Below the pieces are notes generated by a model that had not been told where the DNA came from, did no database searches, and saw only the letters and a list, made by a program, of their open reading frames with translations. This document shows, one piece after another, positions 23,630 to 33,475 of a stretch of 40,757 nucleotides of DNA. Numbering within the stretch: position 1 is the first letter of the stretch; every line of letters starts with the position of its first letter. The translations under genes and the position numbers were made by a program. This DNA is from Coriobacteriia bacterium (GTDB lineage: Bacteria; Actinomycetota; Coriobacteriia; Anaerosomatales; PALSA-660), in contig JANYAK010000053.1 of assembly GCA_025361335.1 (NCBI GenBank), positions 1 to 40,757 on the forward strand, written 5' to 3'.

Positions 23630-23952
23630 CCAATCCAATATCGAGACCAGGCGTTGACGGGGAGTAGTAGAGGTCAATCCCAGCCTCAGAGAGTCGGGGA
23701 CGGTGGAAACCCGGCGCGGGACGCTTCGAACCTGGCCCCTGAGCCACTCGGAAGAACGGACCGGACCGATGTGCGCGGACGACCTCCGCGCAGGCCCGGG
23801 ACAAGTAGGCCGAGTCGGTGTGGCGACCGTTATCAGCCGCACGAGTGGGCGCGTCCCGCTCCGTACCGGTGCGTCCGGGCGGGCGAAGGTCGCGTCAATC
23901 GGGGTGGTACCGCGGGAGCGCGAAGATGCTCTCGTCCCTGGCCGGGACGGAG
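23630..23952 (+). promoter_or_regulatory. T-box leader, probably sensing tRNA-Leu
   Basis: The hallmark T-box sequence GGGGTGGTACCGCG is at 23901-23914. After it a CTCTCGTCCC / GGGACGGAG stem (23929-23938, 23944-23952) can form the terminator-side hairpin, while its CGTCCC arm can instead pair with the T-box to build the antiterminator. Stem I landmarks are GAGTAGTAG, AGAGAGTCGGGG (AG bulge, 23688 on) and GGTGGAAACC. The specifier is read as CTG at 23732-23734, because the context GAAC-CTG-G-CCCCTGAGCC aligns with known specifier loops followed by a GAGC strand. Uncharged tRNA-Leu would then switch the operon on. The T run after the hairpin is 20 nt away and weak, so control may be partly translational; further GC-rich hairpins, such as 24032-24054, lie before ilvD. 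Confidence 0.88.
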
Positions 23953-24109
23953 TCTGCGCTCATCGCGGTCTTTGTGTCTTCGGGGCCGGGCGCGATCGAC
24001 GCCGGCCCGCCCGGCCGAACCCCTCGCATGTGGGCGCTCCCCGCCGGAGCGCCCATCCGCCCATCGTGCGGTACGGACGGTCCCGTCCACATCCCGGAAG
24101 GAGTGTGGC

Positions 24110-25774
24110 ATGGAACTGCGCAGTGACCGCATGAAGACGGGCGCCGCCAAGGCGCCTCACAGGAGTCTGCTCAAGGCGGACGGCCTTCTCGACGAGGAGA
24201 TAGCCCGGCCGCTCGTCGCGGTCGTCAACTCCGCGAACGAGATCATCCCCGGGCATCTCAACCTCCGCAACGTCGCGGACGCGGTCAAGGTCGGCATCCG
24301 CCTGGCGGGGGGTACACCGCTCGAGTTCTCGACCATCGGGATCTGCGACGGTATCGCCATGAACCACGCGGGCATGCGGTACTCGCTCGCGTCGCGGGAG
24401 GTCATCGCCGACTCCGTGGAACTCGTCGTGCAAGCCCACGCGTTCGACGCCATGGTGCTCATCCCGAACTGCGATAAGGTCGTGCCGGGCATGCTGATGG
24501 CCGCGGCCCGCCTCGACATCCCCGCGATCGTCGTCTCGGGCGGGCCGATGCTGGCCGGGCGGTTCCAGGGCCGCGACGTGGACCTCGACACCGTCTTCAC
24601 CGCGGTGGGCAAGGTGCGCGCCGGCGAGATGAGCGACGAGGAGCTGTGCGAACTGGAGAACGCCGCGTGCCCCACCTGCGGCAGCTGCGCGGGCCTGTTC
24701 ACGGCGAACTCCATGAACTGCCTCACCGAGGCCATCGGCATGGGGCTGCCGGGCAACGGCACGATCCCGGCGGTCTACTCGGAGCGCATCCGGCTGGCGA
24801 AGAGGGCCGGCATGAAGGTCATGGAGCTGCTCGACAAGGGGATCACGGCGCGGCGGATCATGACGCCGGCGGCCATCCGCAACGCGATGAGCCTCGACAT
24901 GGCATTCGGCGGTTCGTCGAACACCGTGCTGCACCTCACGGCCATCGCTCACGAGGCCGGAGCGGACATCACGCTCGACGACTGGTCGGCGGTGTCCGCC
25001 CGCACGCCGAACCTGGTGCGCATCTCGCCGGCCAGCGAGTTTCACATGCAGGACCTGCACGAGGCGGGCGGGATCCCCGCGATCCTGTCGGAGCTCGCCG
25101 AGCACGACCTGGTGGACCTCGATGCGCTCACCGTGACCGGCGGGCCGATGCGCGACACGGTTGAGGCGTCGCGGGGCGCCGACGGCACCGTCATCCGCCC
25201 CATCTCGGATCCGTACTACCCCGAGGGCGGCCTACGCGTCCTGAGGGGCAACCTCGCGCCCCGTGGCGCGGTGGTCAAGCAGTCGGCGGTCGCCGCCGAG
25301 ATGCGGCAGCACGAGGGCCCCGCGCGAGTGTTCGAATCGGAGGAGGCCGCGGTCGACGCGATTCTCGGAGGGCGCATCGTGGCCGGTGATGTCGTCGTCA
25401 TCCGGTACGAAGGGCCGAAGGGCGGTCCGGGCATGCGCGAGATGCTCACGCCCACATCGGCCATCTCGGGCCTCGGCCTGGCGAACTCGGTCGCGCTGGT
25501 CACCGACGGGCGCTTCTCGGGGGCCACGAAGGGCCCCTGCATCGGCCACGTCTCGCCGGAGGCCGCGGAGGGCGGGCCGATCGCCCTCGTCGAGGAGGGC
25601 GACACGATCCGCCTGGACATCGACGCGGGCGCCATCGAGCTGCTCGTGACGGAGGAACGGCTCGCGATGAGGCGCCGCGCGTGGACCGCGCCGGCGCCCA
25701 AGGTCACGACCGGCTACCTGGCGCGGTACGCCGCGCAGGTCGGCAGTGCGGATGGAGGGGCGGTGATCTCGTGA
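24110..25774 (+). CDS. ilvD: Dihydroxy-acid dehydratase
   Basis: The product has 554 residues, the normal length. Iron-sulfur cluster cysteines fit C79 (GICDG), C121 (PNCDK) and C193 (PTCGSCAG), and [13 protein letters not shown] is the family's substrate-binding entry. The enzyme dehydrates 2,3-dihydroxy-isovalerate and 2,3-dihydroxy-3-methylvalerate to the 2-keto acids of valine/leucine and isoleucine. The ATG follows GAAGGAG, and the conserved sequence begins there. An open frame upstream runs through the T-box leader and was not used. It is the first structural gene of the operon, and its stop overlaps the ilvB GTG by four bases. Confidence 0.97.
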   Translation: MELRSDRMKTGAAKAPHRSLLKADGLLDEEIARPLVAVVNSANEIIPGHLNLRNVADAVKVGIRLAGGTPLEFSTIGICDGIAMNHAGMRYSLASREVIADSVELVVQAHAFDAMVLIPNCDKVVPGMLMAAARLDIPAIVVSGGPMLAGRFQGRDVDLDTVFTAVGKVRAGEMSDEELCELENAACPTCGSCAGLFTANSMNCLTEAIGMGLPGNGTIPAVYSERIRLAKRAGMKVMELLDKGITARRIMTPAAIRNAMSLDMAFGGSSNTVLHLTAIAHEAGADITLDDWSAVSARTPNLVRISPASEFHMQDLHEAGGIPAILSELAEHDLVDLDALTVTGGPMRDTVEASRGADGTVIRPISDPYYPEGGLRVLRGNLAPRGAVVKQSAVAAEMRQHEGPARVFESEEAAVDAILGGRIVAGDVVVIRYEGPKGGPGMREMLTPTSAISGLGLANSVALVTDGRFSGATKGPCIGHVSPEAAEGGPIALVEEGDTIRLDIDAGAIELLVTEERLAMRRRAWTAPAPKVTTGYLARYAAQVGSADGGAVIS

Positions 25775-27519
25775 AGATGACGGGCGCTGAGGCGCTGGTG
25801 CGCTCGCTCGAGAACGCGGGCGTCGAGGTGCTATTCGGCTATCCGGGCGGAGTGGTCCTACCGATCTTCGACGCGCTGTACGACGCGACGTCCATCCGGC
25901 AGATCCTCGTGCGGCACGAGCAGGCGGCCGTGCATGCGGCCGACGGGTACGCCAGGGTAACGGGCAAGCCGGCGGCGGTGCTGGTGACCTCCGGCCCGGG
26001 CGCGACCAACACCGTGACGGGGATCGCCAACGCGTACATGGACTCCATCCCGATGGTCGTGTTCACGGGGCAGGTCGCCACACCGGTCATCGGCACCGAC
26101 GCCTTCCAGGAGTCGGACATCACCGGCATCACGATCCCCATCACGAAGCACAACTACCTGGTCAAGGACGCGGCCGAGTTGCCCGAGGTGATCGCCGAGG
26201 CGTTCCACATCGCCACCACCGGCCGCCCCGGTCCAGTGCTCGTGGACGTTCCGGCCGACGTCGGCAAGCGCGAGATCACGTACAAGTGGCCCGAGACGCT
26301 CAACCTCCCGGGATACAAGCCCACCTTCAAGGGTCACGCGAAGATGATCAAGCAGGCGGCCCAGCTCATCTCCAAGGCCCGCAAGCCCCTGCTGTACGCG
26401 GGCGGCGGCGTGCTGTCGGCCGGCGCATGGAAGGAGCTCAAGGAGCTCGCCGAGCTGATGCAGCTGCCGGTGGTCACCACTCTCATGGGCAAGGGCGCCT
26501 TCCCCGAGGACCATCACCTGTTCGTGGGCATGCCCGGCATGCACGGGGCGAAGTACACGAACTACTCGATCACGGAGACCGACCTGCTCATCGCGGTGGG
26601 CGTGCGCTTCGACGACCGCGTCACCGGCAAGCTCGCCGCGTTCGCCACCAAGGCGAAGATCATCCACATCGACGTGGACCCGGCCGAGATCGGCAAGAAC
26701 AAGGCGGTCGACGTGCCCATCGTGGGCGACGCGCGCTACGTGCTGTCCGAGATCGTGGCCGAGCTGCGCAAGATGAACGCCGAGCCGCGGACCGACGCGT
26801 GGATGCGCGTGATCGACGATTGGCGCGCCCGCTACCCCCTCCACTACCACCACCCGGACGGCGTGCTGATGCCTCAGCACGTCATCGAGCGCGTGCGCGA
26901 GCTGACCAAGGATCGGCCGACCGTCATCTGCACGGAAGTCGGCCAGAACCAGATGTGGGCGTGCCAGTACACGCACATCCGCGAGCCCCGCACGTGGGTG
27001 AGCTCCGGCGGGCTGGGGACCATGGGATTCGGGCTGCCGGCGGCCATCGGGGCCCAGCTGGGGCGACCCGGATACCTTGTGGTCGACATCGCGGGCGACG
27101 GATCCATCCAGATGAACAGCCAGGAGATGGCCACCGCGGCCATCGAGAAGCTGCCGGTGAAGGTCGTGATCCTCAACAACGGCTACCTGGGCATGGTCCG
27201 GCAGTGGCAGGAGCTGTTTTACGACAGGCGCTACTCCAGCTCCACGCTCGCGCAGGACTGTCCCGACTTCGTGAAGCTCGCGGAGGCGTACGGGTGGCAT
27301 GGCGCGCGGGTGACCGAGCCGGGCGACGTCGACGCGGCGCTCACGGCCGCGTTCGCCCACGACGGTCCGGCGCTGATCGACTTCCGGGTGTCGCGTGAGG
27401 AATGCGTGTACCCGATGGTCGCGCCAGGGGGCTCGATCGACGAGATGCTGGGCGGGATCCCCGGCGGTCCGGTGTCCGAGATGCTCGACGGCGAACTGCT
27501 CGAGGAGGTGTGGGAGTAG
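25771..27519 (+). CDS. ilvB: Acetolactate synthase, large catalytic subunit
   Basis: The product has 582 residues from a GTG overlapping ilvD (GTGA); an ATG two codons later is also possible. The Glu that activates thiamine diphosphate is E50 in [14 protein letters not shown], and the pyruvate decarboxylase-fold middle domain follows. The diphosphate-binding motif begins [12 protein letters not shown] and ends in LNNGYLGMV. It joins two pyruvates to acetolactate, or pyruvate and 2-ketobutyrate to acetohydroxybutyrate. FAD binding is expected. It pairs with the regulatory subunit encoded directly after it. Confidence 0.97.
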   Translation: MKMTGAEALVRSLENAGVEVLFGYPGGVVLPIFDALYDATSIRQILVRHEQAAVHAADGYARVTGKPAAVLVTSGPGATNTVTGIANAYMDSIPMVVFTGQVATPVIGTDAFQESDITGITIPITKHNYLVKDAAELPEVIAEAFHIATTGRPGPVLVDVPADVGKREITYKWPETLNLPGYKPTFKGHAKMIKQAAQLISKARKPLLYAGGGVLSAGAWKELKELAELMQLPVVTTLMGKGAFPEDHHLFVGMPGMHGAKYTNYSITETDLLIAVGVRFDDRVTGKLAAFATKAKIIHIDVDPAEIGKNKAVDVPIVGDARYVLSEIVAELRKMNAEPRTDAWMRVIDDWRARYPLHYHHPDGVLMPQHVIERVRELTKDRPTVICTEVGQNQMWACQYTHIREPRTWVSSGGLGTMGFGLPAAIGAQLGRPGYLVVDIAGDGSIQMNSQEMATAAIEKLPVKVVILNNGYLGMVRQWQELFYDRRYSSSTLAQDCPDFVKLAEAYGWHGARVTEPGDVDAALTAAFAHDGPALIDFRVSREECVYPMVAPGGSIDEMLGGIPGGPVSEMLDGELLEEVWE

Positions 27520-27521
27520 CC

Positions 27522-28025
27522 ATGCAGCACAAACACACGCTGTCCGTGCTCGTGGAGAACAAGCCGGGCGTGCTGAGCCGGGTGACGTCCCTGTTCGCAC
27601 GGCGGGGGTTCAACATCGATTCGTTGGCGGTCGGCGTCACCGAGGACCCGACGCTGTCTCGCATCACGATCGTCGTGGGTGGGGAGGACACGTCACTGGA
27701 GCAGGTCGCCAAGCAGCTCCACAAGCTCATCAACGTCATCAAGATCCAGGACCTCGACCCCCACGAGATGGTCGACCGGGAGCTCGTCCTGTTCAAGGTC
27801 AACGCGCCGCCCGACCGGCGTCACGAGGTCATCGAGATCGCGAACGTGTTTCGGACCAAGGTCGTCGACGTCGGCAAGAACACGCTGACGATCGAGGCCA
27901 CCGGCGCGGGGGAGAAGCTTGCCGCGATGGAGGACCTCCTGCGGGCCTACGGGATCAAGGAAGTCGCGCGGACGGGACGGATCGCGCTGTCCCGCGGGTT
28001 GCGCGAAGGGCAGGCACAGGGCTGA
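27522..28025 (+). CDS. ilvN: Acetolactate synthase, small regulatory subunit
   Basis: The product has 167 residues, typical of the long form. The N-terminal ACT domain starts HTLSVLVENKPGVLSRVTSLFARRG and continues with NIDSLAVG, the usual valine-binding region. The second domain (about 80-167) has DREL.L.KV and ends in the TGRIALSRG block common to the family. It activates the large subunit and confers valine feedback inhibition. The start lies two bases after the ilvB stop, with a GAGGAGG site inside the end of ilvB. The product is cytoplasmic. Confidence 0.96.
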   Translation: MQHKHTLSVLVENKPGVLSRVTSLFARRGFNIDSLAVGVTEDPTLSRITIVVGGEDTSLEQVAKQLHKLINVIKIQDLDPHEMVDRELVLFKVNAPPDRRHEVIEIANVFRTKVVDVGKNTLTIEATGAGEKLAAMEDLLRAYGIKEVARTGRIALSRGLREGQAQG

Positions 28026-29090
<1,065 letters not shown>

Positions 29091-29142
29091 CACGGCACGG
29101 AGCGCGTATCTGCCGGAGTACGTGTGAGGGGAGAGAAGTCCG

Positions 29143-30288
29143 ATGCAGAAGAAGTACCTGATGACGCCGGGGCCGACCCCGGTGCCCGCCGAGGTCCTGC
29201 TCACGCAGGCCGCGCCGATCATCCACCACCGCACGCCGGAGTTCTCGGCGGCGTTCAAGGCCTGTATCGAGGGGCTCAAGTACGTGTTCCAGACCGAGGG
29301 CGACGTGTTGCTGTTCGCATCGTCGGGAACGGGCGTCATGGAGGCGGCCATCGCCAACTCGTTCTGCGCGGGCGACATGGCCATCGTGTGCCGCAACGGC
29401 AAGTTCGGCGACCGCATGAAGGGCCTCTGCGAGGCCTACGGCGTCGGCGTGCTCGACCTGAAGTACGAGTGGACCTCCGTGGTCGACCCGGCGGATGTCG
29501 CGCGGACCCTCAAGGACAATCCCGGGGTCCGCGGCGTCATCGTCACGCAGTCCGAGACCTCGAGCGGCGTGCTCAACGACGTCGAGGCCATCGGCGCCAT
29601 CGTTGCCGGCTATCCCGACTGCGTGCTGATCGTCGACAGCATCACCGGCATCGGAGCCGTGCCCTGCAAGACCGACGAGTGGGGCCTCGACGTGGTGATG
29701 ACCGGCTCTCAGAAGGGGCTCATGCTCCCGCCGGGCCTGGCCGCCACGACCGTCTCGGCCAAGGCGTGGCGCGCGTACGAGCGCTCGACCCTGCCGAAGT
29801 ACTACTTCGACTGGATGAAGTACAAGAAGAACGTTGAGAAGGACACGACGCCGTTCACCCCCGCCGTTTCCCTCGTGCTCGGGCTCAACGTGTCGCTCGG
29901 GATGATCCGCGACGAGGGGCTCGACAACGTCATCGCACGGCACTCGCGCCTGGCCGAGGCCACGCGGCGCGGCTGCGAGGCCCTGGGGATGAAGCTGTTC
30001 GCTCCGCCCGAAGGCCGCGGCAGCGCGGTCACCCCGGTGTGGGTCCCCGATGGCATCGACGGCAAGCAGATCGTCAAGATCATGAAGAACAAGTACGGCG
30101 TGACCATCGCCGGCGGTCAGGACGCCTACGAGGGCCGCATCTTCCGCGTCGGCCATCTGGGCTACTTCGGCGAGTTCGACATCATCACCACGCTCGCGGC
30201 GCTCGAGATGACGCTCGCGGAGCTGGGGTACGCGTTCGAGCGTGGCGCGGGGATCGTGGCCGCCGAGTCCGTGTTCATGGGGGAGTAG
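29143..30288 (+). CDS. Class V aminotransferase (serine-pyruvate/phosphoserine type)
   Basis: The product has 381 residues. It opens with LMTPGPTPVP and HHRTPEF, the standard start of the alanine-glyoxylate/serine-pyruvate group. FASSGTGVMEA binds the PLP phosphate, D165 (VDSITG) contacts the ring nitrogen, and the PLP lysine is K191 in TGSQKGLMLPPG. Because serA follows 5 bp after its stop, I infer it makes phosphoserine from 3-phosphohydroxypyruvate and glutamate. This role is known for class V enzymes of this group in archaea and other anaerobes lacking typical SerC. Alanine:glyoxylate activity remains possible. It is cytoplasmic, with a GAGGGGAGAG ribosome site. Confidence 0.87.
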   Translation: MQKKYLMTPGPTPVPAEVLLTQAAPIIHHRTPEFSAAFKACIEGLKYVFQTEGDVLLFASSGTGVMEAAIANSFCAGDMAIVCRNGKFGDRMKGLCEAYGVGVLDLKYEWTSVVDPADVARTLKDNPGVRGVIVTQSETSSGVLNDVEAIGAIVAGYPDCVLIVDSITGIGAVPCKTDEWGLDVVMTGSQKGLMLPPGLAATTVSAKAWRAYERSTLPKYYFDWMKYKKNVEKDTTPFTPAVSLVLGLNVSLGMIRDEGLDNVIARHSRLAEATRRGCEALGMKLFAPPEGRGSAVTPVWVPDGIDGKQIVKIMKNKYGVTIAGGQDAYEGRIFRVGHLGYFGEFDIITTLAALEMTLAELGYAFERGAGIVAAESVFMGE

Positions 30289-30293
30289 CCGAC

Positions 30294-31880
30294 ATGATGA
30301 AGGTACTGGTAGCTGACAAGATCTCGGACACCGGCATCGCGAAGCTTCGGGAAGACGGCTTCGAGGTCGACATCAAGACCGGCTTGTCCGAAGCGGAGCT
30401 CGTCGCGGTCATCGCCGACTACGACGCCCTCATCGTGCGGTCCGCCACGAAGGCGACGCGGCCCGTCATCGAGGCGGCCACGAAGCTCAAGATCATCGGG
30501 CGCGCCGGGGTCGGCATCGACAACGTCGACGTCACGGCCGCCACCGAGCGCGGCATCGTGGTCTGCAACGCGCCGACCAGCAACATCGTGTCGGCGGCGG
30601 AGCAGACCATCACGCTCATGCTGGCCAGCGCGCGCAACACCGCGCAGGCGAACGCCTCCATGCACGCGGGCAAGTGGGAACGCAGCAAGTTCACCGGCGC
30701 CGAGGTCTACGAGAAGACCCTCGGTATCGTGGGCCTAGGCCGCATCGGGACCCTGGTCGCGGAGCGCGCCCGCGGGCTCGGGATGAAGCTGATCGCGTTC
30801 GACCCCTACACGTCCGCGGAGCGGGCCGCCGCGCTGGGCGTCGAGCTGGTCGACTCGATCGACGAGCTGCTGCCCAAAGTCGACTTCCTCACGGTGCACC
30901 TGCCCAAGACCAAGGAGACCATCGGCATGTTCGGCGCGGCGCAGTTCGCGCGGATGAAGGACGGCGTGCGGCTGATCAACACGGCTCGCGGCGGCATCTA
31001 CCAGAACGACGCGCTCGTCGACGCTCTCAAGTCCGGCAAGGTGGCCTCGGCCGCCATCGACGTCTTCGAGGTCGAGCCGTGCACCGAGTCGCCCCTGCAC
31101 CACCTCGACAACGTCATCCTGACCCCGCACCTGGGCGCCTCGACCGAGGAGGCCCAGGACCGCGCCGGCGACCAGATCGCCGAGCTGATCGCGGCGGGTC
31201 TTCGCGACGAGGCGGTGCCGACCGCGGTGAACATCCCGTCCGTCCCGCCCGAGGTCATGGAGAAAGTCGGCCCCTACATCGCGCTCGCCGAAAGCATCGG
31301 CACGATGCTGGCCCAACTGGTCACGGGCGGCATCGAAGAGCTCGACGTCCTCACCGTGGGCCAGCTCGCCGAGACCGACACGCGCATCCTCAAGACGGCC
31401 GTTCTCAAGGGGCTTCTCACGCGCGTGAGCGACGAGTCGGTCAACTTCGTGAATGCGGACTACTTCGCCGGTCAGCGCGGACTCAAGGTCACCGAGACGA
31501 AGCGGCCGGAGACGCATGACTACATGAGCATGGTGATCGTGCGGGCCAAGACGGCCGCCGAGCCGGTCGAGGTCGCCGCCGCACTCATCGGCAAGAAGAA
31601 CGAGCCCAGGCTCGTGTCGCTGTTCGGCTACGACCTCGACATGGCGCCCGGGAAGAACATGGCCTTCTTCCGCTATCCCGACAGACCCGGCATGATCGGC
31701 ATGGTCGGGACCATCCTGGGCGACGCGGGCGTGAACATCGCGTCGATGCAGGTCGGGCGTACAGTGGCCGGAGGGACCGCGCTGATGGGCCTGGTGGTCG
31801 ACACCGCCCTGTCCACGGAACTGCTCGACACGATCAAGGACGGCGCCGAGATGCAGGATGCCTGGAGCGTGGAGTTGTAG
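30294..31880 (+). CDS. serA: D-3-phosphoglycerate dehydrogenase (long form)
   Basis: The product has 528 residues (one fewer if the second of two adjacent ATGs is used). The substrate domain is followed by the NAD-binding motif G147-L-G-R-I-G152. Catalytic Arg is in NTARGG (about 233) and His in PHLGAST (about 279). After residue 300 come the intervening substrate-binding domain and, from about 455, a C-terminal ACT domain (RPGMIGMVGTILGDAGVNIASM) that usually mediates serine feedback. It oxidises 3-phosphoglycerate at the start of serine synthesis. Its TAG shares one base with the GTG of the first membrane-array gene (TAGTG), which couples serine synthesis directly to that array. Confidence 0.96.
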   Translation: MMKVLVADKISDTGIAKLREDGFEVDIKTGLSEAELVAVIADYDALIVRSATKATRPVIEAATKLKIIGRAGVGIDNVDVTAATERGIVVCNAPTSNIVSAAEQTITLMLASARNTAQANASMHAGKWERSKFTGAEVYEKTLGIVGLGRIGTLVAERARGLGMKLIAFDPYTSAERAAALGVELVDSIDELLPKVDFLTVHLPKTKETIGMFGAAQFARMKDGVRLINTARGGIYQNDALVDALKSGKVASAAIDVFEVEPCTESPLHHLDNVILTPHLGASTEEAQDRAGDQIAELIAAGLRDEAVPTAVNIPSVPPEVMEKVGPYIALAESIGTMLAQLVTGGIEELDVLTVGQLAETDTRILKTAVLKGLLTRVSDESVNFVNADYFAGQRGLKVTETKRPETHDYMSMVIVRAKTAAEPVEVAAALIGKKNEPRLVSLFGYDLDMAPGKNMAFFRYPDRPGMIGMVGTILGDAGVNIASMQVGRTVAGGTALMGLVVDTALSTELLDTIKDGAEMQDAWSVEL

Positions 31881-33475
31881 TGTCCGAGCCCGAGACAGCG
31901 GGCGCGCGCGCCTCATGGGGTGCGCGCGCCCGCGCGCGCTTGGACGACCTCGCGTCCGCGGCAACGTGGCGCGTGGTCGGGGCGTTCGCGGCCACGCTCC
32001 TGTCCGTGGTCGCGACCTCCGGCGGGCTGTTCCTCTACGCTTCCGAAGCGCAGGCCGCGCTCTTGGGCGGCGCGTGCGCGGCGCTCATCGCTCCGACGCG
32101 CAGGTCCTCCGCGATCGTCGCGGGGGTCGCCGTGTGGCTCGGGATGTCCGCGGGTCCGGCGAACCTCTGGGCAGCAGCGGTGCCGTGGTACGTGCCGCTG
32201 GGTGCGGCCGTCATTGCCGGCCTGATGGCAGCCGTCATCGCGTGGATCCTCAAGAGCACGTCGCGGCTGGTGCCGCGGTGGAGCCGCCGGCTCACCTGGG
32301 CCGTCATCGTCCTTCTCATCGCCAACGTCTGGGTCACCACGATCAACTTGGCGCGGTCGGCCGATGTCGGCTACGACGGGGTCTCCGGACGACCGGTCTT
32401 CCAGCTGCTCTCAGAGACCACCGCCACCGTGAAGCCTGCGGACTCAGTCATCGACCAATACGCTTTTCTGCAGGTGGTCGAGGCGTTGAAGCGAGGCGAG
32501 CCCTTCTACCGCACGTGGCGTGACGAACTCGGGCCGAAGCGGGTGCCCCACGGGTCCGCGGGCAACTCCGTGGTCAACTACCACCTGCCGGCGATCTTCT
32601 GGTTCTGGACGGGCCTGCCCGGGACGTCGGTGTCGATCGTGTATGCGTATCTCGTGCTGCTGAGCCTTGCGATCGCCGCTGTCCCGTTCGTGACCCGGGG
32701 GACCGTCGGCATGCCGCTGGCCATCCCGGGGGCCGCCGGGGTCTCGTCGTACCTGCTCGTGTATGGATACTCTCTCATGGTCCTGTCGGCGGAGGCGTGG
32801 GCGGCGGCGCTGGGCGTCCTCGCGCTGGCGGCGTGGGCTCGCTCGTCCGCGTCGTGCCGGTGGAGAACCTGGACCGTTCTCGCCGTGGTCCTCGGCGTGC
32901 TGGCGGCGCTCGTTCGCGAGCCCGCCATACTCATTCCCTTCGCGGGCTTGTGTTCGGCTCTGTTCGTCCGTGACCGCCAGCGCGCGTTTCGCGCGTCGGC
33001 CTGGGCGGCCGGGCTGGGGGCGTTCGCGGTGGCCTACGCCGTGCACTATGTGTACGCGCAGCCATGGCTCGACGGGCCCGGACTAGGCGCCATGCTGCGC
33101 CTGACGGGGCCTGAGACGATCATCTCGGCGCTGACCTTCGGGACGCGGACTCTCGGCGGATCGGGCGTGCTGCCGCTGCTGCTGGCGTGTCTCGGGCTCG
33201 CCGGCATCTTCCAAGTGAAGGATCGGCGGACGCGTGTGTTCGTCGGAGCCGCCGTGCTCTCGTCGATGCTGGCCTATCTGTTCGTCACGAACGGCGCGAG
33301 GAGCATGGCGACGGGTGCGGTGATCAACTACTGGGGCATCGTGATCGTCCCGATGATCTACGCGTGCATGCCGGCGCTGTTCTCCGTCCTGCCTGCCATG
33401 TCGCCGACGGCGCGGCCTGTGCCGTTCGAGGCACCGTCGGAGGATCCAGGGAACTCGGGCGGGCCGTCCGCATGA
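31880..33475 (+). CDS. Polytopic membrane protein, GT-C glycosyltransferase-like, array copy A
   Basis: The product has 531 residues with about 11-12 hydrophobic helices. After about four helices (to residue 155) a long outer loop carries D192-Q-Y194, EALKRGEPFYRTW (201-213) and VNYHLPAIFWFW. The acidic-aromatic plus G-x-P-[FY]-Y pattern is typical of the catalytic outer loop of GT-C enzymes, which take sugar from polyprenyl phosphate. LVREPAILIP (345-354) keeps the Arg-Glu pair also seen in that fold. Near the end comes INYWGIVIVPMIYAC (482 on), conserved in all five copies. No database family is claimed. The GTG overlaps the serA stop by one base, so co-transcription with the amino acid genes is almost certain. 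Confidence 0.72.
   Translation: MSEPETAGARASWGARARARLDDLASAATWRVVGAFAATLLSVVATSGGLFLYASEAQAALLGGACAALIAPTRRSSAIVAGVAVWLGMSAGPANLWAAAVPWYVPLGAAVIAGLMAAVIAWILKSTSRLVPRWSRRLTWAVIVLLIANVWVTTINLARSADVGYDGVSGRPVFQLLSETTATVKPADSVIDQYAFLQVVEALKRGEPFYRTWRDELGPKRVPHGSAGNSVVNYHLPAIFWFWTGLPGTSVSIVYAYLVLLSLAIAAVPFVTRGTVGMPLAIPGAAGVSSYLLVYGYSLMVLSAEAWAAALGVLALAAWARSSASCRWRTWTVLAVVLGVLAALVREPAILIPFAGLCSALFVRDRQRAFRASAWAAGLGAFAVAYAVHYVYAQPWLDGPGLGAMLRLTGPETIISALTFGTRTLGGSGVLPLLLACLGLAGIFQVKDRRTRVFVGAAVLSSMLAYLFVTNGARSMATGAVINYWGIVIVPMIYACMPALFSVLPAMSPTARPVPFEAPSEDPGNSGGPSA

Noticed and set aside
24032-24054. GGGCGCTCC/GGAGCGCCC hairpin as an intrinsic terminator before ilvD
   Set aside because: Perfect 9-bp stem but no T tract; kept only as part of the leader structure.
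23654-24109. N-terminal extension of ilvD to about 706 residues
   Set aside because: The stretch is the T-box leader, and IlvD similarity begins exactly at the ATG at 24110.
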